From the NCBI GenBank assembly GCA_036276235.1, contig DATBDZ010000351.1, positions 1-64,000 on the forward strand: a stretch of DNA of 64,000 bases, read 5' to 3'. Origin of the DNA: JANWHF01 sp036276235. GTDB taxonomy: Bacteria; Planctomycetota; Phycisphaerae; Tepidisphaerales; Tepidisphaeraceae. The notes under the pieces are model-generated. The model ran no database searches. It was not told the DNA's origin and saw only the letters and a program-made list of their open reading frames with translations. Below are positions 55,282 through 63,638 of this stretch, piece after piece; the stretch's first letter is position 1, and the number at the start of each line of letters is the position of its first letter. Position numbers and translations under genes: made by a program.

Positions 55282-55357
55282 CGTAGGGTGCGCTTTAGCG
55301 CACGCGGTCGGTGCCTCGCAGATCAAACGTTCCGCGTGTGCTGAAGCACACCCTACG
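55282..55357. repeat. Twin-hairpin palindromic repeat, family 6
   Basis: CGTAGGGTGCGCT-TT-AGCGCACGCGG and CCGCGTGTGCT-GA-AGCACACCCTACG form an inverted pair with a 24-nt centre; GTGCGCT/AGCGCAC and GTGTGCT/AGCACAC are the small hairpins. It lies between the nested repeats and the second GT2 gene. Confidence 0.85.
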
Positions 55358-55395
55358 GAAGGACACGCGACACGCTCGCGTTACTGTTAAAATGT

Positions 55396-56175
55396 TCAGG
55401 CCGCGATCGCACTTGTACTTCGCAACCCGAGCAGCGTACATGGATTCGCCGGATCAAAATCATTGCGCCTGATATTCTTCGGCGGCAAATCCCACTTCGC
55501 GAAAAGCTTCTGATTATCCTCCTGCCCGCGCGGCGTGTCGATGAATCGCCGGTCGTCGTCATGCTCATCATGCTCGATAAGCGATGCGTATGCCGGCTCG
55601 ATGCGCAGGCCTGCGTGCCATGCCTTCAGCGAAAGATCCGGATCGGCGGCGAAGAAGAAATAACGCTCGTCGAAGTAATTCAACCGCTCAAAAGTAACAC
55701 GTCGTCCCATCGCGAAGTTGGCGTAGAGCGTGCCGCGCACGTGGCAGAGGCGATAGACCTCATCGTTATGAACCGTCTCATACGCGACGTTTCGCGTCGA
55801 ATGCCAGCGATGAAACATCGCCAGGAATCCGACGCCGTCATCGGCGGCGTCCATTTGTGCGACGGCGTTATCCAGTGAGCCGGGCAATGGCCGCGCGTCG
55901 TCATTCAGCCAGGTGAGATTGCGGCCGGTGGCAGCGCGGAAGCCTTTATTCGCCGCGCGCACGAAACCCTCGCGGCGAGTTTCGCGGATGACTTTCATCG
56001 CATCGCCGAACTGATCGCGCGCCTGATCGAGCACATCGCGCGTGCCATCTTCGCTGGCGCCATCGACGACGATCACTTCAAACGAGCAGCCGACTCCTTC
56101 CTGCAGCGCGCTCAAGCCGCGAGAGAGCAGCGTCGCTCGATTGCAGGTGGGAATGACGATCGACAGGTCGTACAT
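55396..56175 (-). CDS. GT2 family glycosyltransferase
   Basis: 259 residues from ATG 56175, 2 bp after the stop of the GT4 gene; the longer open frame is a shadow. DLSIVIPTCNRATLLSRGL opens the GT-A fold, VIVVDGASEDGT follows, and the metal site is LTWLNDDARPLPG. FERLNYFDERYFFFAADPDLSLKA is the acceptor-side helix. It should transfer a sugar from a nucleotide donor to a surface glycan. It is the last gene of the four-gene operon that starts with 58528-60705. Confidence 0.9.
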   Translation of the reverse strand: MYDLSIVIPTCNRATLLSRGLSALQEGVGCSFEVIVVDGASEDGTRDVLDQARDQFGDAMKVIRETRREGFVRAANKGFRAATGRNLTWLNDDARPLPGSLDNAVAQMDAADDGVGFLAMFHRWHSTRNVAYETVHNDEVYRLCHVRGTLYANFAMGRRVTFERLNYFDERYFFFAADPDLSLKAWHAGLRIEPAYASLIEHDEHDDDRRFIDTPRGQEDNQKLFAKWDLPPKNIRRNDFDPANPCTLLGLRSTSAIAA

Positions 56176-56177
56176 CG

Positions 56178-57380
56178 CTACGCCGCCTTTCGGTTGGGAT
56201 GGGATCGCACGGCAAACTCGTAGGCTTGCTTCAGTGTCCTTAAAAATGTCTCTGGGCCAAATTGCTTCACACGCACCTTGCCCTTTGCCGCCAACGTCGT
56301 TCGCAGGTCGGCATCGCTCGCCAGGCGTTTCATCGTCAGACACATTTCCATCGTGTCATCGGGCGAGAAAAGCAGCCCAGCGTCGCCGATTTCCTCGGGC
56401 AGACTGGTGACATTGGAGCTGGCGACCGGACAGCCGCACGCCATCGCCTCCATGATCGGAATGCTCCAGGCCTCATGCTCGCTGGGGAAAATCAGCGCGG
56501 TGGCCATGTGATAAAGGCCGATCAGGTCCTGCGTGCTGACGCGGCCAAGCATTTTGATGCGATGCCGTGCGCCCATGCCGTCGATCAGCTTGGCCAGGTC
56601 CGCCGCGCGCTCCCCGCCGCCGGTGAGGATCAGTTCCGAGCCGGGAATATTTGCTGCGATAAAGGCGCGGATCAAGCGGTGATGGTTCTTGTGCGGCCAG
56701 ATCGCAGCGGGGTAAATGAAAAACTTGGCCGGCAGGCTCAGTCGAATCCGCAGCGCATCCAGCTCCACCTGATGCGGCTCGCGCAGGAAATCAGATTGGA
56801 ACACATCCGGCGTCACAAAAATCTTCGATCGATCAATTCCCAATTGCGCTTGCAGATCATCGCGAACATAGTTGCTGGCGGCGATCAGCGCGTCGGCCCG
56901 ATGCGCCGACGCCGCCCACCAGCGCTCGCGATTTTCGATTTCCTGCGGCGAAAAATATTGCGGGAAATGCCGATGCTGCAGGTCGTGAAGATTCAGCACC
57001 GTCGGCAGCTTGAGCTCCAGCGGATTGATCGTGTTCCCCGGAAAATGCACCAGCTCGACGCCATGCCGGCGGAGCAGCTCCGACTTCTGCAGCGCAAACG
57101 CCTCCATTGCGGTGCGGCCCGCGACCGGGTCGCGCGCCAGCAGATCAGCCCAATTGCCGACGGGAAGCCCGTCATGCGTCGGCCGATCGATGCAATGAAC
57201 CATGGTCATGTCATCCGCATAGCCGGCGAAAAGCTCGTGATTCTCCGGCCGCGTGATCAACACCAGCCGCGACCCCGGCGAGTCACCGCGCTTGAGCGCC
57301 TCGATCAGGCCGAGCGTGTAATTCTCGATCCCGCCGACGCGGCCGGGGAGGATGCAGTTGGTGTCGATGGCAATATTCAT
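56178..57380 (-). CDS. GT4 family (group 1) glycosyltransferase
   Basis: 400 residues from ATG 57380, 2 bp after the stop codon of the aminotransferase. The N-terminal half has the Gly-rich GRVGGIENYTLGL loop, LVHFPGNTINPLEL and LNLHDLQHRHFPQYF; the C-terminal half has FIYPAAIWPHKNHHRLI, ILTGGGER, and FPSEHEAWSIPIMEAMACG, the E-x7-E nucleotide-sugar site. It uses the GT-B fold. Substrate unknown. Part of the glycan operon. Confidence 0.93.
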   Translation of the reverse strand: MNIAIDTNCILPGRVGGIENYTLGLIEALKRGDSPGSRLVLITRPENHELFAGYADDMTMVHCIDRPTHDGLPVGNWADLLARDPVAGRTAMEAFALQKSELLRRHGVELVHFPGNTINPLELKLPTVLNLHDLQHRHFPQYFSPQEIENRERWWAASAHRADALIAASNYVRDDLQAQLGIDRSKIFVTPDVFQSDFLREPHQVELDALRIRLSLPAKFFIYPAAIWPHKNHHRLIRAFIAANIPGSELILTGGGERAADLAKLIDGMGARHRIKMLGRVSTQDLIGLYHMATALIFPSEHEAWSIPIMEAMACGCPVASSNVTSLPEEIGDAGLLFSPDDTMEMCLTMKRLASDADLRTTLAAKGKVRVKQFGPETFLRTLKQAYEFAVRSHPNRKAA

Positions 57381-57382
57381 GA

Positions 57383-58531
57383 TCAAACAGCCTTTCGCCA
57401 CTCGGCGGGCGCCAGCTCATCGAGCGCCGCTCGAAGTGCATCGCCGACGCGCTTTTGCTGGTCGGCGCTCAATCCGAAAAACATCGGGGGGTTCAGTATC
57501 TGTCTGCACGCTTCTTCCGTCACCGGGCAAAATGGCTTGTGCTCGCTCTGAAAGATCGGCTGGCTGTAGAGCGGCAGCGGGTAGCAGACGCGCGTGTCGA
57601 TCATCTGCAGCTTGAGCCGCGCGACAATCTCATCGCGCTGGGGGACCAGCAGCGGAAAGAGGAAATAACTGTTAAGAGCGCCGGCAATCGTCGACGGCAT
57701 CGGCAAACCCAGCGGCGCAAACGCCGCGCGATAGCGGCCGGCCAGCGTCTGGCGGCTCTCGAGCAGCGCGTCGAGCTTGGTGAGCTGCGCCAAGCCAATG
57801 GCCGCCTGCAGCTCAGTCATTCGGAAATTGTGGCCCAGCTCGATGTGATAATATTTGCGTTGAGGGTCTTCGCCTTGCGAGCGAATGATGCGCATCCTAC
57901 GAGCGAGTGCAGGATCATCAGTGAAAACCATTCCGCCCTCGACGGTCGTCATCGTCTTGGCGGCGTGAAAGCTTGTCGTTGAAATCAACCCATAACTGAG
58001 CGCCGGCCGCCCATCCAAAATCGAGCCGATGCTCTGCGCGCCATCGACGATCAGCGGCAATTGATGCCGCTCGGCGAGCGCCGTGAGCTTCGCATAATCG
58101 CACGGGTTTCCGCCGTAGTCGGTGCAAAGAATCGCTCGCGTGCGGGAAGAGAGGCACGATTCTGCGCTGGATGGATCAAGCCCCAGATTCCGCCGCTCGA
58201 TGTCCGCAAAGACGGGCGTCGCACCCTGAAGCGCCACCGCCGACGCGGTCGCGACGTAAGAGAACGCCGGCACGATCACTTCATCGCCCGTGCGGATGCC
58301 GGCGACTCGCAAGGCCAGATCCAGCGCCGCCGTCCCGTTGCTGACGGCCACCGCATGCTGCCGCCAGGCGCGTTTTGCCATTTCCTGCTCGAATCGCTCG
58401 ACGCGCGGGCCGCTGGTAAGCCAGCCGCTGTTCATGCAGGCGACGACTTCGCGCAGCTCTGCGTCGTCGATCGCCGGCCGCGCCCAGGGGATCGGTTCTA
58501 GCTTGCGCGATTGGAGTTTCATGGTCTTCAT
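57383..58531 (-). CDS. DegT/DnrJ/EryC1/StrS aminotransferase
   Basis: 382 residues. ATG 58531 overlaps the stop of the CgeB-like gene by 4 bp (ATGA). PLP-binding Lys is in SFHAAKTMTTVEGG, with the family blocks AVAVSNGTAALDLALR, VIVPAFSYVATASAV, LPLIVDGAQSIGS and NFRMTELQAAIGLAQL. These enzymes transaminate keto sugars to amino sugars for surface polysaccharides and antibiotics. Its position between glycosyltransferases agrees. The keto-sugar precursor enzyme is not seen in the window. Confidence 0.93.
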   Translation of the reverse strand: MKTMKLQSRKLEPIPWARPAIDDAELREVVACMNSGWLTSGPRVERFEQEMAKRAWRQHAVAVSNGTAALDLALRVAGIRTGDEVIVPAFSYVATASAVALQGATPVFADIERRNLGLDPSSAESCLSSRTRAILCTDYGGNPCDYAKLTALAERHQLPLIVDGAQSIGSILDGRPALSYGLISTTSFHAAKTMTTVEGGMVFTDDPALARRMRIIRSQGEDPQRKYYHIELGHNFRMTELQAAIGLAQLTKLDALLESRQTLAGRYRAAFAPLGLPMPSTIAGALNSYFLFPLLVPQRDEIVARLKLQMIDTRVCYPLPLYSQPIFQSEHKPFCPVTEEACRQILNPPMFFGLSADQQKRVGDALRAALDELAPAEWRKAV

Positions 58532-60705
58532 GCGGCGATTCTCTGTTCCGACTGGATAGCCATGTCCGCGGCGATGAACTCGATCAGCCGCCGGCTCGTG
58601 GCCACGTAGGTAAATCGGTCAAGCACCGGCTTTCGCATCGATGCGGCTCGTTGCCGGCGATCCTCGGGATTGGCCAGGTAATGCGTGACGCGCTCACGAA
58701 GCTGCGCGGCTGAGCCAAAGGTGATAGCGTCGTAATCGTCATCCCAGACGGCTGCCGCCGAGCGGAGATATCCGCATTCCTCGCTGGATCGCAGCATCTG
58801 AATGAACGAGTCGTCTGGCCCGAACGGGTCGTATTGCAGAATTTGCGCGATCGCCTCGATCTGCTCGACGATCGCCGGCGTCGCGCGGTCGCGCAACGCA
58901 TCGTCGGTCGAGATTTCTTCGGCTTTGCACCAATCCCAAATCGTCCTGAAATGCCGCTCCATCACATCGCCAGGGCAATAGCGCATCAGGAAAAACCCAC
59001 CAGCGGCAAGGCCCTCCATCACTCGCTGATGCACCGCGCCGTGCGGGCTGATGTGGAGGTTAATCGCACTGGCCTGGTAGATTGTCGCAAGCTGGCTGGC
59101 ATTGTCCGCGATTCCGTGCGCGAAGCGCGCAAAGGCGGGATGTGCTTCCCATCCGCGGCCGTAAAGGCGGAGATCGACCCCCATCGCCGCCAGCCAGTGG
59201 AGCGATTGATGGCGGAATAGCGCGTTGTTGATGCGTTGCGAAAAGAACTCAAACAGCGCCGGCATCTGCTCGGATGGAATCCCGGTTCGCGTTTCGATTA
59301 ATGCCTGATCGATGATCTGGCGAATCGTGATCGGCTCGGTCACGATCTGTCCGGCTTTGTAGATCGCCGCGAATCGATCGAAGATCGCCGAGAGCAATCG
59401 CTTCGCTTCCGGCGAGCCAAGCCGGCGGATTTCCGCATCGATCATCCCATCGGCGGGCGTGCTGGCATGGCTGACGAAGCAGACCTCGCAGCCAAATTGC
59501 TTTCGCTCCGCAGCGCTCAACTCGCGCGGCGCGAATCGCTCATCATTCACGCCCACAATCGCCGGCATATAGCGGCTGGCGGGATAGCCGAACTCCTGGA
59601 TCATCCGCAGCCGCGCAAAGCCGAGCGCGTAGTCGCGACTGCCATGGGCCGCGCCCGCGGCGCGATTGAAAATGTTCGGCAGGGCATCCTGCACCCACAT
59701 CACCACCGGAACCTGCGACGGCAGGCCCGGCGTCTCACGCCGGTAATGATCGATGATGACGATCAGATCAGGCTTGAACTCCGCACACACCGCGGAAGTG
59801 TTGACGCCATTAGGCACCTCGTGATCCGCCGACTCGATCAACAAATGCGTGCGATGCCCAAGGCGATTGAACGCGCTCAGCCAATCGCGCATCGAGTGTT
59901 GGAGAAAGGTCGTGTAGCGCGAAGTGATCCCAAGAATGTTCAGCAATTCGCCGTTCGCAAATCGCGCTGCGATCGATTGCGGAGTCACATCGGAGAAGTC
60001 CACAACATGCTGGCGATTTAGTTGCGACAGGCGATCCGCCATCGCCTGCGCGGCCGCGTTGATCACCTGATCGAGCGTCACATCCGCCGGCCAGATCGCG
60101 GCATCCACCTTCACCGAAATACGCGGCCAGGGGCAGAGCAGGTCCTGGGTCAGGCTTTGGCGAAATTGATCAAACGCATCGGCGCCGGCAAACAGCCGCA
60201 CGCGCGGGTCGGCAAGTAGGGCCGTCCAATCCTGAACATGCAGGATGACCCAGAGCCTTTCCAGATCGCCGATCAGAAAAAAGAGCGGCGGCCGATGCCC
60301 CGGGGCCGACTGCAAATCACACGGAAGCTGATAAAGATAATTCCAAAGCCACCCCAAGTCCTCGCCGGCAATCAGCGCCGGCTGGGCGCAATTTCCATTC
60401 GGATACAGTCGAGAAACGATCTCGCGGGCGCCCGCCGGCGAAAGTTTTTGTGACAACGGTTGCACGCCAAGCGGAGTCGGGATTCCCAGCAAAAGCTGAT
60501 CGGCCGAAGTTTGAATGAAATATTCCCGCGCCGGCGCAAGCGCCAGCAAGGTGGCGGCAAGTTCCGGATATCGGCCGCCGATCGCGGCGAGATTCGCGGT
60601 CAACCGCTGACCAAGCAAGGCGATCGGAATCCAGTTGCCGGCGGAAAAGGATTGCAATTCATCTCCCTGCAATGCCGCGGCACGACCCCGGTCGCGCCCT
60701 TGCAC
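58528..60705 (-). CDS. Large CgeB-like glycosyltransferase
   Basis: 725 residues. The C-terminal half (about 400-715) has the GT-B features of CgeB/DUF3880-type glycosyltransferases: LYGRGWEAHPAF, INLHISPHGAVHQRVMEGLA with the conserved Glu, and GGFFLMRY. The middle (about 250-400) is the first Rossmann half (LLNILGITSRYTTFLQ; LIVIIDHYRR). The N-terminal 230 residues are unassigned (LFFLIGDLERLWVILH). Start uncertain: GTG 60705 is used here, but TTG 60657 has GGGAG at a good spacing. It heads the glycan operon, overlapping the aminotransferase by 4 bp. Confidence 0.8.
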   Translation of the reverse strand: MQGRDRGRAAALQGDELQSFSAGNWIPIALLGQRLTANLAAIGGRYPELAATLLALAPAREYFIQTSADQLLLGIPTPLGVQPLSQKLSPAGAREIVSRLYPNGNCAQPALIAGEDLGWLWNYLYQLPCDLQSAPGHRPPLFFLIGDLERLWVILHVQDWTALLADPRVRLFAGADAFDQFRQSLTQDLLCPWPRISVKVDAAIWPADVTLDQVINAAAQAMADRLSQLNRQHVVDFSDVTPQSIAARFANGELLNILGITSRYTTFLQHSMRDWLSAFNRLGHRTHLLIESADHEVPNGVNTSAVCAEFKPDLIVIIDHYRRETPGLPSQVPVVMWVQDALPNIFNRAAGAAHGSRDYALGFARLRMIQEFGYPASRYMPAIVGVNDERFAPRELSAAERKQFGCEVCFVSHASTPADGMIDAEIRRLGSPEAKRLLSAIFDRFAAIYKAGQIVTEPITIRQIIDQALIETRTGIPSEQMPALFEFFSQRINNALFRHQSLHWLAAMGVDLRLYGRGWEAHPAFARFAHGIADNASQLATIYQASAINLHISPHGAVHQRVMEGLAAGGFFLMRYCPGDVMERHFRTIWDWCKAEEISTDDALRDRATPAIVEQIEAIAQILQYDPFGPDDSFIQMLRSSEECGYLRSAAAVWDDDYDAITFGSAAQLRERVTHYLANPEDRRQRAASMRKPVLDRFTYVATSRRLIEFIAADMAIQSEQRIAA

Positions 60706-60755
60706 ATGGATATCGTCAGAAGCTCAACGAAGACGTGAGAATTATCGGACGCAAT

Positions 60756-60976
60756 GGTGGTGGGTCGGGCGTCCCGCCCGTGATTATTCACCACGGAGGC
60801 ACGGAGACACGGAGGCGCGCTCGTACTTCGACACCGCATGGCGAAACAGGATTTATTGATTTGTTCTTTCTTTGAATTCAATACGTCAATTGGGAAATGC
60901 TAGCCGAACTTCGAGCGCGCCTCCGTGTCTCCGTGCCTCCGTGGTGATAATCAGGGGCGGGACGCCCGTGCCACCG
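60756..60976. repeat. Long inverted repeat, family 8
   Basis: Arms of about 65 bp: GGTGGTGGGTCGGGCGTCCC, then CACCACGGAGGCACGGAG and CACGGAGGCGCGCTCG (60756-60823), and the inverse at 60911-60976, enclosing about 87 bp. GGGCG-TCC-CGCCC is a small inner hairpin. It fills the gap between the glycosyltransferase operon and the methyltransferase gene, where no gene is supported. Confidence 0.85.
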
Positions 60977-60980
60977 CCGC

Positions 60981-61865
60981 TCAACCGGCGATCCGCTGCG
61001 CCTGTTGGCTGATGTTGCGGTATTGGGCGAGAAGATCGAGCCGGCGATCGTCCAGATCGAGCATCGCCTGTACGAATTTGCCGTTCGGCGATTGCGCGAG
61101 CGCCGCCGCCTGCTCTTGCGGCGTCGCATGCTTCAAGGGCGCGCGGCTGACGACCAGCGACATCTCATTCGCGCAAAAATCCGCCGACAGGAACTCGATG
61201 AACGGCGCATCAAGCCGCTCAAAAAGCAGCGCGGCTGACTGCTCACTGAAGAGAAAACGATGGTCGCTTGCATCGGGGAGTTTGGGCAGCGTCTTCCCGC
61301 TCTTGCGGAAATGCGCGAGTGTTTTCGGTTGTGGATAGGCGGCAGTTTGGATCAGCAAAATCCCGTCGGGCTTCAAAAGGCTCAAACAAGTTTCGAGAGT
61401 CTCGCTGGGCTCCTCGAAGCGTGCGACCAGATCGATCAGCGTCATGGCATCGAGCGATCCCCCGCCGATGGATTGATCGTCGGCCTTGCCGCGGACCAAA
61501 TCGATGCCGGACTTCTTTGTCGCGCGGCGGCGGTTTGAGCCGGCAACTTCCAGTTTGGATGCCTGATATCCCGCCTGCTCGAGCATCGCGGCAAACCCGC
61601 CATGCCGGCAGCCTGCTTCCAGCACTCTGGCCGGCGGAAGCACAAATCCCAGCAGCGAGCGAAGCCATGGCAAGCATCGCTCCGTCAAATCCGCCCGCGA
61701 TTGGGAAACAAGGTCGCTAGGACCAGATCCGCTTGATGCGGCCGATGATCCGCCCACATCCGCTCGCTGTGAAACAAGCGTCTGGCAGGATTCGCAAAGG
61801 CTGAATCCCGCGCCAAATTCCGATAGCGTTTCGTTGCCGCACCAGCATCGCATAGTTGGTTTCAT
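60981..61865 (-). CDS. Class I SAM-dependent methyltransferase with N-terminal zinc ribbon
   Basis: 294 residues from ATG 61865 (ATG 61853 is an alternative). The first 35 residues hold C-W-C and C-E-S-C, a likely zinc site as in the Methyltransf_13/14 sugar methyltransferases. The SAM domain has motif I RVLEAGCRHGGFA (about 88-100) and DAMTLIDLVARFEEPSETL. It may methylate a deoxysugar. It is followed by a repeat and then the glycosyltransferase operon on the same strand, and lies 65 bp from the divergent sulfotransferase. Confidence 0.87.
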   Translation of the reverse strand: MKPTMRCWCGNETLSEFGAGFSLCESCQTLVSQRADVGGSSAASSGSGPSDLVSQSRADLTERCLPWLRSLLGFVLPPARVLEAGCRHGGFAAMLEQAGYQASKLEVAGSNRRRATKKSGIDLVRGKADDQSIGGGSLDAMTLIDLVARFEEPSETLETCLSLLKPDGILLIQTAAYPQPKTLAHFRKSGKTLPKLPDASDHRFLFSEQSAALLFERLDAPFIEFLSADFCANEMSLVVSRAPLKHATPQEQAAALAQSPNGKFVQAMLDLDDRRLDLLAQYRNISQQAQRIAG

Positions 61866-61930
61866 CGGCCATCGGTAACGTCCGGATAAATCTTTTACCC
61901 GCGCGTCGGGCCTGATCCGATAACAGAGTC

Positions 61931-62749
61931 ATGTCTGCCATCGCAATTCCCGCGGTTCCGCTCGCAGCGCGCAAACCTCTGCGCACTTACGATCACGCCG
62001 CGTTTAATGCGACGATCCGCCCCACCGACGTCTTTCTCTGCACTTATCCGAAATCCGGCACCACATGGCTGGCCTATCTCATCGCCCAGGCGCTCAAACG
62101 CGATCCGGATGAGCAGATCGACCTCAAGTCGATGTACACGCACGTTCCGGATGTCAATCTTCTTTACACAAAGCGCGGCTCGCTCGAGCAATATTCGCAA
62201 CTGCCGGATCCGCGCATCTTTCTCTGCCACGCGACTTTCAACGAGCGGCTGCCGAACGTGATCTATGTCATTCGTGATCCGCGCGATGCGCTGGTTTCGT
62301 ACTGGCATTATCAGCGGTTTCTTCACAAGGGATACGATCGCTCGCTGGCCGACTTCATCGCGGCGGACGATCACTGGCCGTGTGAATGGGATCAGCATGT
62401 GGCAAGCTGGCTGCTCCCGCGCCGGCATCCGAATTTCATGCTCGTGAGATACGAGCAGCTTCATGAGGACGCCGCCGGGGTTTTGCGCGATGTGCTGCGA
62501 TTCGCCGGTAAAGCATTCACAGAGGAGCGCATTGCGGCGGCGGTTGCGTCATCGCGCTTCGACCGCATGCGTGCGACGGAAGAAACCCACGGCGTTCACG
62601 GTAAAGCCGGCGACGAGGATGCACGCTTCGTTCGCAAGGGCCGCGCGGGAGGTTGGCGCCAGGAAATGAGCGGCGCGGATTTGCGCATCTTGGAAGACAA
62701 ATACGGCGAAGTGATGCGGCAGGTGCGATACGAGCCGACGACCCGGTGA
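61931..62749 (+). CDS. Sulfotransferase domain protein
   Basis: 272 residues. The 5'-phosphosulfate-binding loop is LCTYPKSGTTWLAYLI (about 36-51). The 3'-phosphate site is VIYVIRDPRDALVSYWHY (about 110-127), with the expected Arg and Ser. RKGRAGGWRQEM near residue 235 matches the C-terminal R-K-G-x-x-G-x-W motif. It transfers sulfate from PAPS to an alcohol or amine, most likely on a carbohydrate given its place in the glycan locus. PAPS synthesis genes are not seen here. It diverges from the methyltransferase gene. Confidence 0.92.
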   Translation: MSAIAIPAVPLAARKPLRTYDHAAFNATIRPTDVFLCTYPKSGTTWLAYLIAQALKRDPDEQIDLKSMYTHVPDVNLLYTKRGSLEQYSQLPDPRIFLCHATFNERLPNVIYVIRDPRDALVSYWHYQRFLHKGYDRSLADFIAADDHWPCEWDQHVASWLLPRRHPNFMLVRYEQLHEDAAGVLRDVLRFAGKAFTEERIAAAVASSRFDRMRATEETHGVHGKAGDEDARFVRKGRAGGWRQEMSGADLRILEDKYGEVMRQVRYEPTTR

Positions 62750-62775
62750 TAGCGCGAACCATGAAAACGGCGATC

Positions 62776-62817
62776 AGTGCCCGCCCTACGAGGAACGCGG
62801 CGCGTAGGGCGGGCACT
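62776..62817. repeat. Short palindromic repeat, family 9
   Basis: AGTGCCCGCCCTACG (62776-62790) and its exact complement (62803-62817) enclose a 12-nt centre. A single hairpin, between the sulfotransferase gene and the methyltransferase gene. It could equally be a terminator for the first. Confidence 0.75.
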
Positions 62818-62852
62818 GCCCGCCGCCTCGTCCAGCGAGGAGAGACTCCACT

Positions 62853-63605
62853 ATGTTGGTCACTGAAAACCTCACCGAAATCGCAGACCTCTACCGCGAC
62901 TATCCGATCGCGCGCACCGGCTCCGGGCTGGAATTCATCAACATCATCGATGACTACGTCGCTTACTTGTCCTTCGCCAATGCCGGCATGCTCAACAAGG
63001 GGAATCTGCTTTGCCTCGATTATGCGCTGAGCCATCTGCCCTCCAACAATCCGCTGATCGAGATCGGCATTTTCGCGGGGCTTTCGACGAATCTGATCGC
63101 TTATTACAAGCGTCGCCATGGCGTTACGAATCGGCTGTTCAATTGCGATCGCTGGCAATTCGAGGGCGCGGAAAATGGCGGAAACATCGGCGAGTCGCAG
63201 TTTACGCATGCCGAGTATCGCCAGTTTGTTCGGGAGACTTATCGCCGCAATGTGAGCCAATTCAGCCGCGGCGATTTGCCCGCGACTGTCGAGATGCTTT
63301 CGGGCGAATTCTTCACGGCCTGGGAAGATCAACGGCGCGTAACCGACGTTTTCGGCCAATCCGCGCGGCTCGGCGGGCCGATCTCCTTCTGCTACATCGA
63401 CGGCGATCATCGCTACGAAGCGGCCCGGGCCGACTTTCTCAATGCCGACCGCTTCCTGGAGCCGGGCGGCTTCATTCTCTTCGACGACTCCGCCGACGGA
63501 TCGATCTGGGAGGTCACCCGCGTGATTGATGAGGTGAAACGCATGCCCAACTATCGCGTCGTGATCAAGAATCCGAATTATCTGGTGCAGAAGATCGCGG
63601 AATAA
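62853..63605 (+). CDS. Class I SAM-dependent methyltransferase (Methyltransf_24-like)
   Basis: 250 residues from ATG 62853 (GAGGAGA upstream). LIEIGIFAGLSTNLIAYY (about 68-85) is motif I, and ISFCYIDGDHRYEAARADFL (about 179-198) with LEPGGFILFDDSADGS (about 205-220) is the macrocin-O-methyltransferase-like second half that binds metal through Asp and His. It should methylate a hydroxyl of a sugar or small molecule. Cotranscription with the sulfotransferase is possible (103-bp gap containing a hairpin). Confidence 0.87.
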   Translation: MLVTENLTEIADLYRDYPIARTGSGLEFINIIDDYVAYLSFANAGMLNKGNLLCLDYALSHLPSNNPLIEIGIFAGLSTNLIAYYKRRHGVTNRLFNCDRWQFEGAENGGNIGESQFTHAEYRQFVRETYRRNVSQFSRGDLPATVEMLSGEFFTAWEDQRRVTDVFGQSARLGGPISFCYIDGDHRYEAARADFLNADRFLEPGGFILFDDSADGSIWEVTRVIDEVKRMPNYRVVIKNPNYLVQKIAE

Positions 63606-63638
63606 ACACGTCTCGGACAGTAATCAGCCGGCGAACAC

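Noticed and set aside
56262..57551. Plus-strand open frame opposite the GT4 glycosyltransferase and the end of the aminotransferase gene
   Set aside because: Antisense to an unmistakable GT-B enzyme; no motif supports it.
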